Shown here: piece after piece, positions 1-6,470 of the stretch | How positions within the stretch are numbered: the stretch's first letter is position 1 | Layout of the letters: each line of letters starts with the position of its first letter | Assembly (NCBI GenBank): GCA_035630195.1 | Contig: DASQLD010000276.1 | Location: 1-7,858, forward strand | Length of the DNA stretch: 7,858 nt | From: DASQDN01 sp035630195 | GTDB taxonomy: Bacteria; Acidobacteriota; Terriglobia; Bryobacterales; Bryobacteraceae | Direction: 5' to 3' | Position numbers and translations under genes: made by a program | Notes under the pieces: model-generated | What the model was told of the DNA's origin: nothing | The model's database searches: none | What the model saw: only the letters and a program-made list of their open reading frames with translations

Positions 1-1815
1 GTTGAAGCCCTGCGTCGCGGCCCCCCCGTTGAGCGATGTCAGACCCCCGCTGAACGTAAATCCACCGCGTGGCCCGTGCGAAGCCTGCGGCTGGAAGTGA
101 TTGATGCTGTATTTGCTGTACTCGAAACCGAAACGAATCGAATGCGCGCCTTTGACGACACCGAGATTTGCGCTGGCAACGTACTGCGGATCGCGGAAGG
201 AGAAGGGGTTCGAGACGTTCGGATTACCGATATTCGAGAAGGTGGTGAACGTGAATCTCGGATAGCCAGCTTGTAGCCGATCCGTTCCGTTGGTGCCGGG
301 AATTTTCAATACATCCAACCCATAGTTCTTGTCGAGATCGATATTCTCGGCTCCCAACCGTAGCCGCGTATAGCCGACATTAGCGTCGAGCAGCGTACTC
401 GGCGAGAAAGCGTATGTGCCGCCGATACCTGCAGTCTGGATCAATCCGGGCGCTCGGCCCGGCTGTCCTCCGCCTGTGGCGTCGCCTCCCGCTTCGCCAA
501 GCGATGGAGGATCGAAGAACTCTGTCGGCGAAAAGCTGTAGCGCGTGAACAACTGGAGTTTTTCGTTCGGGTTGTAATTGACCTTGAAATCGACGTTATC
601 ACGATCGGCGCTGTACCGACCTACCGCCAGGTAGTTATTGGGGAATACGGGTTGATTCGGCGCCGGGATCAGGTTCTGCATGTACGCCGAAGCGGGATCC
701 ACTCGATTCGCCGGAATGAAATTATTTGGAAATGGCGTACGTCCAGTGCCATTCGCATTGCCGGTAGCGGGATCGTATATCGTCGCGCCCGTTCCGCTGA
801 AGTCACCGGTGCGCATGGCAGACGTGGGTACGGTCCGCAGAGCCGTTACAGCACGCCTGCGCGTCGTCCGCTCCCAGTCTGAGAAGAAAAACAGCTTGTT
901 CTTGACGATGGGACCGCCAATCATTCCGCCGAACTGGTTCTGAAGATCCTTGGGCGCGCGATCCGGATCCCCCGTGCAGGAATACAGGCAATAGAAGTAA
1001 TTCCGAGCCTTGAATGCGCTGTTGTTATGGAATATCCAGCCACCGCCGTGAAACTCATTGGTACCCGACTTGATGCTGACATTCATCGCAGCTCCGCCTG
1101 CCATCCCCTGTTCAGCGTCGAAGCTGTTGGTGACGATGTTGACCGTCTCGACGGCCTCTACCGGGGGCACGTAGGCAACGATTCTCGGCAGCCACGGGTA
1201 ACTGATGGTCGCGCCATCCAGCTTCGTGTTGTTGTTCGACTGCGGCATACCATTCGCCTGCGTCGCCATTGACCGCTGCGGGTTCCCTGAGTCCGAGTGG
1301 ACCTCGACCGGTGGAGTGAAGCCGGGAAGGACCTTATAGAGAGCCTGGAAATTTCGGCCTTGCGAGTTGATGATCGGCAAATCCGTGATCTGCGTCGACC
1401 GAATTACGTGGTTGATATCCGCGCGATCCGTCTGCATCGCGACAGCGCTCGCGCTGACAACAACGGTCTCTTGTACCTGCGAGACCTGAAGACTGGATTC
1501 GACGCGCAGCGTCGTGTTCTGATTTACCTGAACTCCTTCAACGATTCGCGTATTGAAGGAGGGCGCGGAGAACGTAACCTTGTATGTGCCGACTTGCAGA
1601 TCGTTAAATAAATAGGACCCGCGTTCATCGGTTTGCGTCGTCTTGATGACACCTGTACCCGAATTGAGCGCCTCGACCTTCACGTTCGGTATCGCAGCAC
1701 CGCTCGGATCAGTCAATACTCCTGTCAGGGAGCCGTAAAGTGTTTGCGCCGCGGCAGGACTTGCGAGCAAGGCCGCGAACAGGGATAGAACAAGACTACG
1801 TGTGCGACAAGGCAT
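1..1815 (-). CDS. TonB-dependent outer-membrane receptor, Oar-like, with carboxypeptidase-regulatory-like N-terminal domain (partial, 3' end outside window)
   Basis: Reading the minus strand from the ATG at 1815 gives 605 uninterrupted codons that run off the left edge. Residues 1-24 look like a signal peptide (basic start, hydrophobic core, SPAAAQ near the cleavage site). Residues about 28-118 form a carboxypeptidase-regulatory-like beta-sandwich (GVLTDPSGAAIPNVKV, then DERGSYLFNDLQVGTYKV). Residues about 120-255 resemble a TonB plug (VETVNIVTNSFDAEQG, then NVSIKSGTNEFHGG). The rest is start of the barrel, with typical FGGMIGGPIVKNKLFFFSDWE and many aromatic, Asn- and Gly-rich strands. Cys276 and Cys280 may close a small surface loop. 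Acidobacterial members are usually about 1000-1200 residues, so roughly half is missing. Established role of the family: energy-coupled uptake of large or scarce substrates across the outer membrane. The start is supported by AGAGGGG 8 nt upstream. It is divergent from the cupin-hydrolase gene run, so joint control is plausible. The substrate is unknown. Confidence 0.93.
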   Translation of the reverse strand, partial: MPCRTRSLVLSLFAALLASPAAAQTLYGSLTGVLTDPSGAAIPNVKVEALNSGTGVIKTTQTDERGSYLFNDLQVGTYKVTFSAPSFNTRIVEGVQVNQNTTLRVESSLQVSQVQETVVVSASAVAMQTDRADINHVIRSTQITDLPIINSQGRNFQALYKVLPGFTPPVEVHSDSGNPQRSMATQANGMPQSNNNTKLDGATISYPWLPRIVAYVPPVEAVETVNIVTNSFDAEQGMAGGAAMNVSIKSGTNEFHGGGWIFHNNSAFKARNYFYCLYSCTGDPDRAPKDLQNQFGGMIGGPIVKNKLFFFSDWERTTRRRAVTALRTVPTSAMRTGDFSGTGATIYDPATGNANGTGRTPFPNNFIPANRVDPASAYMQNLIPAPNQPVFPNNYLAVGRYSADRDNVDFKVNYNPNEKLQLFTRYSFSPTEFFDPPSLGEAGGDATGGGQPGRAPGLIQTAGIGGTYAFSPSTLLDANVGYTRLRLGAENIDLDKNYGLDVLKIPGTNGTDRLQAGYPRFTFTTFSNIGNPNVSNPFSFRDPQYVASANLGVVKGAHSIRFGFEYSKYSINHFQPQASHGPRGGFTFSGGLTSLNGGAATQGFN

Positions 1816-1823
1816 ACAATGAA

Positions 1824-1830
1824 CCCCTCT
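1824..1830 (-). promoter_or_regulatory. Ribosome binding site of the TonB-dependent receptor
   Basis: On the minus strand AGAGGGG lies 8 nt before the ATG at 1815. It is a good Shine-Dalgarno match and fixes the start that gives a full signal peptide. Confidence 0.6.
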
Positions 1831-1842
1831 GGTACGTGCCAG

Positions 1843-1868
1843 CGATTTCGGCCGACCGATTGGCCGAC
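1843..1868. repeat. Imperfect tandem repeat in the divergent promoter region
   Basis: CGATTTCGGCCGAC (1843-1856) is followed directly by CGATTGGCCGAC (1857-1868), the same unit with two bases missing. It lies 28-53 bp upstream of the receptor start. It could be a regulator binding site or a chance slippage product. Confidence 0.4.
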
Positions 1869-1944
1869 TTTAGTTCAGATAACTTTACAACAGGTCGGGA
1901 CATTCGCCAAGTACCAGTACCGTAATTCAGGAGTAGAGTAGATC

Positions 1945-1950
1945 AGGAGA
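1945..1950 (+). promoter_or_regulatory. Ribosome binding site of the cupin gene
   Basis: AGGAGA ends 7 nt before the ATG at 1958, a near-ideal Shine-Dalgarno sequence and spacing. It is the strongest ribosome binding site in the plus-strand gene run. Confidence 0.7.
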
Positions 1951-1957
1951 TAACCGC

Positions 1958-2344
1958 ATGAGCACGACCGATCCCCTTTTCGATCCAATCTTGGACGCCG
2001 CCAGCCGTGATGTCGGCGGACTCCATCTCGACATTGTGAAGACAGGCAAAGGCAGGATGAAGCGCGTTATCTACCCGCCCGGATTCCGCTGGTCGACTCA
2101 CATGAAGCCGTTCGTGGGAGGCGATCTCTGCATGCATGCCCATGTCGGGTTTCTCGCCCGCGGAAGACTAAAGATCGAGTATCCCGACGGATGCATGCTC
2201 GAGTTCAAGGCGCCGCAAGTGGTCGTCGTCGAGCCTGGACATGATGGATGGGTGGTAGGTGATGAAGAGGCCGTCCTCATCGAGGTCGACTTCGAGAATG
2301 AAACCGCAGAGCGGTTCGGGATGCCGTCCAAGCATTCACATTGA
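1958..2344 (+). CDS. Small single-domain cupin protein
   Basis: The product is 128 residues with no signal peptide, so probably cytoplasmic. The core is a cupin barrel. Motif 1 is G54-(X)5-H60-X-H62 followed by FLARGRLKIEYPDG, and the motif 2 region is VVVVEPGHDGWVVGDEEAVLIEVDF, with H95 as the likely third ligand. The glutamate normally found a few residues after the HxH pair is absent (AR at 67-68), so a metal site would rest on histidines 60, 62 and 95, perhaps with H48. The PGHDGWVVGDE segment resembles a family of small cupins of unknown function that I have seen in soil bacteria. As the first gene of the run, with the best ribosome binding site, it might sense or bind the pathway compound or act as a small isomerase or dioxygenase. 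None of these can be chosen from sequence. The C-terminal tail ends in KHSH. The hydrolase begins 24 bp after the stop. Confidence 0.85.
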   Translation: MSTTDPLFDPILDAASRDVGGLHLDIVKTGKGRMKRVIYPPGFRWSTHMKPFVGGDLCMHAHVGFLARGRLKIEYPDGCMLEFKAPQVVVVEPGHDGWVVGDEEAVLIEVDFENETAERFGMPSKHSH

Positions 2345-2385
2345 TCATCCATAAATGATCATGCATAATTGACCATCCACAAATG
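2341..2385 (+). repeat. Near-duplicate 17-bp repeat, 28-bp period, at the cupin/hydrolase junction
   Basis: TTGATCATCCATAAATG (2341-2357) and TTGACCATCCACAAATG (2369-2385) match at 15 of 17 positions, with two T/C differences. The first copy overlaps the cupin stop codon, and the second is the beginning of the hydrolase frame. Read in the equivalent frame, copy 1 gives L-I-I-H-K-stop and copy 2 gives (M/L)-T-I-H-K-W. The 28-bp period is not a multiple of three. The stretch between the copies also contains the short palindromes ATGATCAT and ATGCAT. Confidence 0.6.
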
Positions 2386-3271
2386 GGATTCGGTCGCGAG
2401 CCCGAGTGGCGCCGTGCAGATCATACACGGCATGGCCGAGCACGCGCGCCGATATACGTGTTTTGCTACAGCGCTGAACAAACACGGCTACATCGTTTGG
2501 GCTCACGATCAGCGTGGGCATGGAGCAAATCCGACACCGCCAGTCGGGCTGGGCCACTTCGCAGACGAGAATGGATGGCGACTGCTGGTGGAAGATGCTG
2601 CCTCTGTTTCGGATCAGATGCGCAGTGCATACCCCGGTTTGCCGCTGTTTGTCTTCGCGCACTCGATGGGTTCCTTTGTCGCGCAGTCTCTCATGGGCGA
2701 ACGTGGCGATCTTTACAAGGGAGTTATCCTCGCGGGCTCTGATGGACCGCGCGGCGTTTCGGAAGCTGTCGTCCGGCTGATTGCCCGCATTCAACGGCTT
2801 GTTCTCGGGCCGCGCGCGCCGGGCCTCTGGCTTGACTCACTCGTATTCGACACATACAACCGCCAATTTCGACCCAATCGCACACGCTTTGACTGGCTGT
2901 CGCGGGATTGCGATCAAGTCGATAAGTACATCAATGATTATCTCTGCGGGTTCCCACTAACAGCGCAGTCCTGGTTCGATTTCGTCACCGGGAAAGCGAA
3001 CCTTGTAACCAGCGAACACGTAGAGCGCATCCCTAAGTCGCTGCCGATCTACATCATCGGTGGCACGAGCGATCCCGTAGGAGACAATTCGAAAGGTCTC
3101 AAAAAACTACGCCGCCTGTACGAGCAATGCGGACTTGAAAAAGTGCAGGCGCGATTCTACGAAGATGCCCGGCACGAACTCGTAAATGAGACCAATCGGG
3201 ACGAAATCACAGAAGACATAATTCAATGGCTCGATGTAACGTCAAGGTACAATCTCGTTTCCGGAACGTAA
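2369..3271 (+). CDS. Alpha/beta hydrolase, monoacylglycerol lipase / serine aminopeptidase (Hydrolase_4) type
   Basis: The product is 300 residues with an alpha/beta hydrolase fold. Residues 16-25 carry VQIIHGMAEH with the oxyanion HG, and residues 45-52 carry AHDQRGHG. The nucleophile elbow is AHSMGS with Ser99; the usual first Gly is Ala. The acid is Asp235 (GGTSDPVGD) and the base His269 (EDARHELVNE). A cap region with QFRPNRTRFDWLSRD and VDKYINDYLCGF, typical of monoacylglycerol lipases and lysophospholipases, lies between. No signal peptide is seen, so it is probably cytoplasmic. The family cleaves carboxylic esters of glycerol or other small alcohols; the true substrate is unknown. The start is uncertain: an in-frame TAA (2366-2368) directly precedes the TTG at 2369, no Shine-Dalgarno sequence is visible, and the next in-frame ATG falls inside the HGMAEH motif. 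TTG is therefore the only sensible start unless the N-terminus has been lost. Relatives often have about 12-20 more residues before this point. Translation may depend on coupling to the cupin stop 24 bp upstream. Confidence 0.88.
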   Translation: MTIHKWDSVASPSGAVQIIHGMAEHARRYTCFATALNKHGYIVWAHDQRGHGANPTPPVGLGHFADENGWRLLVEDAASVSDQMRSAYPGLPLFVFAHSMGSFVAQSLMGERGDLYKGVILAGSDGPRGVSEAVVRLIARIQRLVLGPRAPGLWLDSLVFDTYNRQFRPNRTRFDWLSRDCDQVDKYINDYLCGFPLTAQSWFDFVTGKANLVTSEHVERIPKSLPIYIIGGTSDPVGDNSKGLKKLRRLYEQCGLEKVQARFYEDARHELVNETNRDEITEDIIQWLDVTSRYNLVSGT

Positions 3272-3278
3272 TATTCGC

Positions 3279-6200
3279 ATGCCTCGAATTCTAGCCGCTC
3301 TTTCTTTCGCCATCGCCATCTCTTCCGCGCAGCAAGCCACTTCCGAAAAGAAGGAAGACCCGAAGCCGAAATGGGACGTCTCCAATCCTCCCGGCCCACG
3401 AACGAAGATCGAGCTCAACACCGATTCGGGAACCTGGATGAATCTCGACGTCAGCCCCAAAGGCGACGAGATTGTCTTTGATCTCTTAGGCGACATTTAC
3501 ACAATTCCAATCTCTGGCGGAACGGCGAAGAACCTGACGGGCGGTATCGCGTGGGACATGCAGCCGCGCTATAGTCCCGACGGCTCTCGCATCGCATTTA
3601 CCAGTGATCGCGCAGGCGGCGACAACATCTGGATCATGAATCGTGATGGATCAAAGCCCGTCCAGGTAACCAAAGAAGACTATCGCCTGTTGAACAATCC
3701 AGCTTGGACGCCCGATGGGCAATACATCGCCGCGCGCAAACATCTTACCGCGCAGCGTTCCCTTGGGGCCGGCGAGATCTGGCTGTATCACATCTCGGGT
3801 GGCGCCGGTCTGCAACTGACCAAGAAGGCCAACGATCAAAAGGACGCCGGCGAGCCTGCCTTCTCCCGTGACGGACGATACATGCTCTTCAGCCTCGATG
3901 CGACACCCGGCGCGAACTTCGAGTACAACAAAGACCCCAACACACAGATCTACGCCATTAACCGGCTCGATCGAGAAACCGGCGATATCGATCGCGTTGT
4001 CGGCGGTCCCGGTGGGGCCGTCCGGCCTACACCCTCACCAGACGGAAAGTCACTCGCTTTTGTCCGGCGCGTCCGCGCACGCAGTGTGTTGTTCATACGC
4101 GATCTTGCATCCGGTATTGAGCGACCCATCTACGACCAACTCGACCGGGACATGCAGGAGACGTGGGCCATTCATGGCGTCTATCCAAACTTCAATTGGC
4201 TTCCCGATAGCAAGTCGATTGTCGTTTGGTCTGCCGGAAAGATCCGTCGAATTGCGATCGATACGCGCGAAGCTTCGGATATTCCGTTTCGAGTCCAGGA
4301 CACGCGAGAAGTAACTGAGGCACTCCGCTTCCCTGTCGAAGTCGCCCCCGACAAATTCAACGTGAAGATGCTTCGCTGGGTAAACGTATCGCCCCAGGGT
4401 GACGCTGTTGTATACCAGGCGCTTGGCTACATCTATATTCGTCCATACCCGACCGGCGTCCCCCGCCGGCTAACCAAGCAGACTACACATTTCGAGCAGC
4501 ATCCTTCCTTCTCGCCCGACGGACACAGCGTCATCTATACAACGTGGAATGACGAAACGTTGGGTTCGATTCGCGTAGTGAATATCGACAGAGGAGCGGA
4601 ACGATCCGTCACCGCGCAGCCAGGTCACTATGCCGACCCGGCATTTAGTCCCGACGGGCAGCAGATCGTATTCACACGCGGAGTGGGATCATCCGTTCTC
4701 TCGCAGACATGGTCCCAGGATCCCGGCATGTATGTGATCCCAGCCGGGGGCGGGGAAGCCAAGCGCATCACGAAGTCGGGATCGAAACCGCACTTCGGCG
4801 CTCGCAGTGATCGTGTTTTCTTCACGACTCGTGAGGCCGACAAAACGCAACTCCGCAGTATAGGCCTCGATCGGAGCGATCCCACGACGCACCTCGTGAT
4901 AGATGACGCCACGGAAATCGTTGTATCACCCAATAGTCAGTGGGTTGCATTTACTGAACTGTTCAAGGTGTACATCGCGCCACTCCCGCTCACCGGACAA
5001 CCGATCTCTCTCGGCGGGAAATCTACTGCGCTTCCACTCCGCCGTCTGACTCGCGATGCAGGCAATTACCTTCACTGGTCCGGCGACAGTAAGCGTCTGC
5101 ATTGGGCGTTGGGACCCGAGCTGTTCACACGAACCTTGCAAGAGTCATTCGCCTTCGTCGAGGGTGCGCCGGAGAAGCTTCCCGAACCCATGGAAAACGG
5201 CGTCAACATCGCGTTCGAACAACCTGCGGATATTCCGTCCGGATCCCTTGCGTTTGTCGGAGCACGCATCATCACGATGCGAGGCGATGAGGTTCTCCAA
5301 AAAGGCGCAGTTGTCATCGAGCGCAACCGAATCACTGCCGTTGGAGAACAAGGCAAGATCAAGATCCCGTCAGGCGCAAAGATCATCGACGTTGCTGGCA
5401 AAACGATCATTCCCGGCCTTGTCGACGTTCACGCCCACGGGCCACAAGGAGAAGGTGGCATCATTCCGCAGCGCAACTGGGCGCACTACGCAACGCTTGC
5501 GTTCGGAGTAACCACCACGCACGATCCATCGAATGAGACGAACACAGTTTTTGCCGCAGGTGAAATGATGCGTGCCGGCCAGATCGCCGCGCCGCGAATC
5601 TTCTCAACTGGCACGATCCTATACGGCGCAACGTCGCTTGTCCGCGCAAAAACGAATAGCCTCGATGACGCCAAGTCGCACGTTCGGCGGCTTAAAGCAG
5701 TCGGGGCCTTCAGCGTCAAAAGCTACAATCAGCCGCGTCGCGATCAGCGGCAACAGATCATCGCGGCCGCGCGGGAGTTGCAGATGATGGTCGTGCCCGA
5801 GGGAGGCTCGCTCTATCACCACAACATGAATATGATCGTGGACGGCCACACTGGCATCGAGCACTCCGTTCCTGTGAATAGGCTGTATGAGGACGTGCTG
5901 CAGTTCTGGCCGAAAACAAAGGTCGGGTACACTCCGACAATCGGTGTAGCGTACGGTGGAATCTTCGGTGAGAACTATTGGTATCAGCACACCAATGTCT
6001 GGGAAAACGAGCGCTTGCTGCGGTACGTCCCTAAGCGCGTGGTCGACCCGCGCTCGCGTCGCCGTGAGATGGCGCCGGAAGACGAATTCAATCACATCGA
6101 CATCGCTCGCGGGGCCAAGCAACTTCTCGATCGCGGAGTGAAGGTGAATCTCGGAGCGCATGGTCAAATGCAAGGTCTCGCTCCCCACTGGGAATTGTGG

Positions 6201-6470
6201 ATGTTCGTTCAAGGAGGAATGACATCTTTTGAGGCCTTGCGCGCCGGCACGCTACATGGAGCGCAATACCTCGGCCTCGACAAAGACATTGGTTCGATCG
6301 AGCCTGGCAAATTGGCCGATCTTGCCGTGCTTGATCGCGACCCGCTGACGAATATCCGCGATTCAGAGTATGTGCGGTACGTTGTCATCAATGGCAGACT
6401 GTTCGAAACCGACACAATGGATCAAGCCGGCAATCATCCTGAAAAGCGTAAGAAAATAGATGTTCAATAG
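3279..6470 (+). CDS. Exported TolB-like beta-propeller / amidohydrolase fusion protein
   Basis: The product is 1063 residues. Residues 1-17 form a short signal peptide (ISSAQQ at the likely cleavage site), so it is probably periplasmic. Residues about 45-640 are a WD40/TolB-like (PD40) propeller with repeated SPDG-type turns, for example PRYSPDGSRIAFTSD near residue 96, PSFSPDGHSVIY, and PAFSPDGQQIVF near 454. Residues about 658-1045 are an amidohydrolase TIM barrel with its flanking beta-sandwich: ARIITMRGDEVLQKGAVVIE, then VDVHAHG with metal ligands His718 and His720, Lys814 (SVKSYNQ, probable carboxylated lysine), Glu841 (VVPEGG), His862 (TGIEHS), His961 (NLGAHGQ), and closing EPGKLADLAVLDRDP near 1008. 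Against the imidazolonepropionase-like pattern, the beta-5 His is Glu and the beta-8 Asp is His. The family hydrolyses cyclic or acyclic amides, or acts as a dipeptidase or lactonase; the propeller may gate the substrate. The gene starts 7 bp after the hydrolase stop with a weak GGAA site, and its end overlaps the next gene by 11 bp. Confidence 0.93.
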   Translation: MPRILAALSFAIAISSAQQATSEKKEDPKPKWDVSNPPGPRTKIELNTDSGTWMNLDVSPKGDEIVFDLLGDIYTIPISGGTAKNLTGGIAWDMQPRYSPDGSRIAFTSDRAGGDNIWIMNRDGSKPVQVTKEDYRLLNNPAWTPDGQYIAARKHLTAQRSLGAGEIWLYHISGGAGLQLTKKANDQKDAGEPAFSRDGRYMLFSLDATPGANFEYNKDPNTQIYAINRLDRETGDIDRVVGGPGGAVRPTPSPDGKSLAFVRRVRARSVLFIRDLASGIERPIYDQLDRDMQETWAIHGVYPNFNWLPDSKSIVVWSAGKIRRIAIDTREASDIPFRVQDTREVTEALRFPVEVAPDKFNVKMLRWVNVSPQGDAVVYQALGYIYIRPYPTGVPRRLTKQTTHFEQHPSFSPDGHSVIYTTWNDETLGSIRVVNIDRGAERSVTAQPGHYADPAFSPDGQQIVFTRGVGSSVLSQTWSQDPGMYVIPAGGGEAKRITKSGSKPHFGARSDRVFFTTREADKTQLRSIGLDRSDPTTHLVIDDATEIVVSPNSQWVAFTELFKVYIAPLPLTGQPISLGGKSTALPLRRLTRDAGNYLHWSGDSKRLHWALGPELFTRTLQESFAFVEGAPEKLPEPMENGVNIAFEQPADIPSGSLAFVGARIITMRGDEVLQKGAVVIERNRITAVGEQGKIKIPSGAKIIDVAGKTIIPGLVDVHAHGPQGEGGIIPQRNWAHYATLAFGVTTTHDPSNETNTVFAAGEMMRAGQIAAPRIFSTGTILYGATSLVRAKTNSLDDAKSHVRRLKAVGAFSVKSYNQPRRDQRQQIIAAARELQMMVVPEGGSLYHHNMNMIVDGHTGIEHSVPVNRLYEDVLQFWPKTKVGYTPTIGVAYGGIFGENYWYQHTNVWENERLLRYVPKRVVDPRSRRREMAPEDEFNHIDIARGAKQLLDRGVKVNLGAHGQMQGLAPHWELWMFVQGGMTSFEALRAGTLHGAQYLGLDKDIGSIEPGKLADLAVLDRDPLTNIRDSEYVRYVVINGRLFETDTMDQAGNHPEKRKKIDVQ

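Larger units (their letters stand above)
1816..1957. promoter_or_regulatory. Divergent intergenic region between receptor and cupin operon; probable two-way promoter
   Basis: This is the only real gene-free stretch in the window (142 bp) and it must hold the promoters of both the receptor (minus) and the four-gene run (plus). It is more AT-rich around 1868-1890 than its surroundings. I could not pick convincing -35/-10 pairs for either strand. Visible structure: an imperfect tandem repeat at 1843-1868 (CGATTTCGGCCGAC then CGATTGGCCGAC), a near-palindrome CTGGTACGTGCCAG at 1829-1842 (12 of 14 positions symmetric), and GTACCAGTAC at 1911-1920, which carries the CTGGTAC half-site again in inverted orientation. 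These may be operator elements, which is an inference only. Confidence 0.5.

Noticed and set aside
652..1611. Several plus-strand open frames of 76-104 codons
   Set aside because: They all lie opposite the continuous TonB-receptor reading frame, and their translations are Arg-rich and featureless.
1868..1890. Candidate -35/-10 boxes in the AT-richer stretch of the divergent region
   Set aside because: No pair with acceptable hexamers and 16-18 bp spacing stood out on either strand, so no discrete promoter is called.
2342..2368. A possible terminator at the TGATCA/ATGATCAT palindromes after the cupin gene
   Set aside because: The short palindromes are not followed by a T-run and would not form a stable GC-rich stem. 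The close gene spacing argues for read-through.
2345..2794. A 149-codon open frame on the minus strand over the start of the hydrolase
   Set aside because: It is antisense to the HGMAEH and nucleophile-elbow region, with no family resemblance. It is a shadow frame.
5619..6212. A 197-codon open frame on the minus strand inside the amidohydrolase gene
   Set aside because: It is fully antisense to a well-supported conserved domain, its translation shows no recognisable motif, and no ribosome binding site is evident. GC-rich coding DNA often leaves such open antisense frames.
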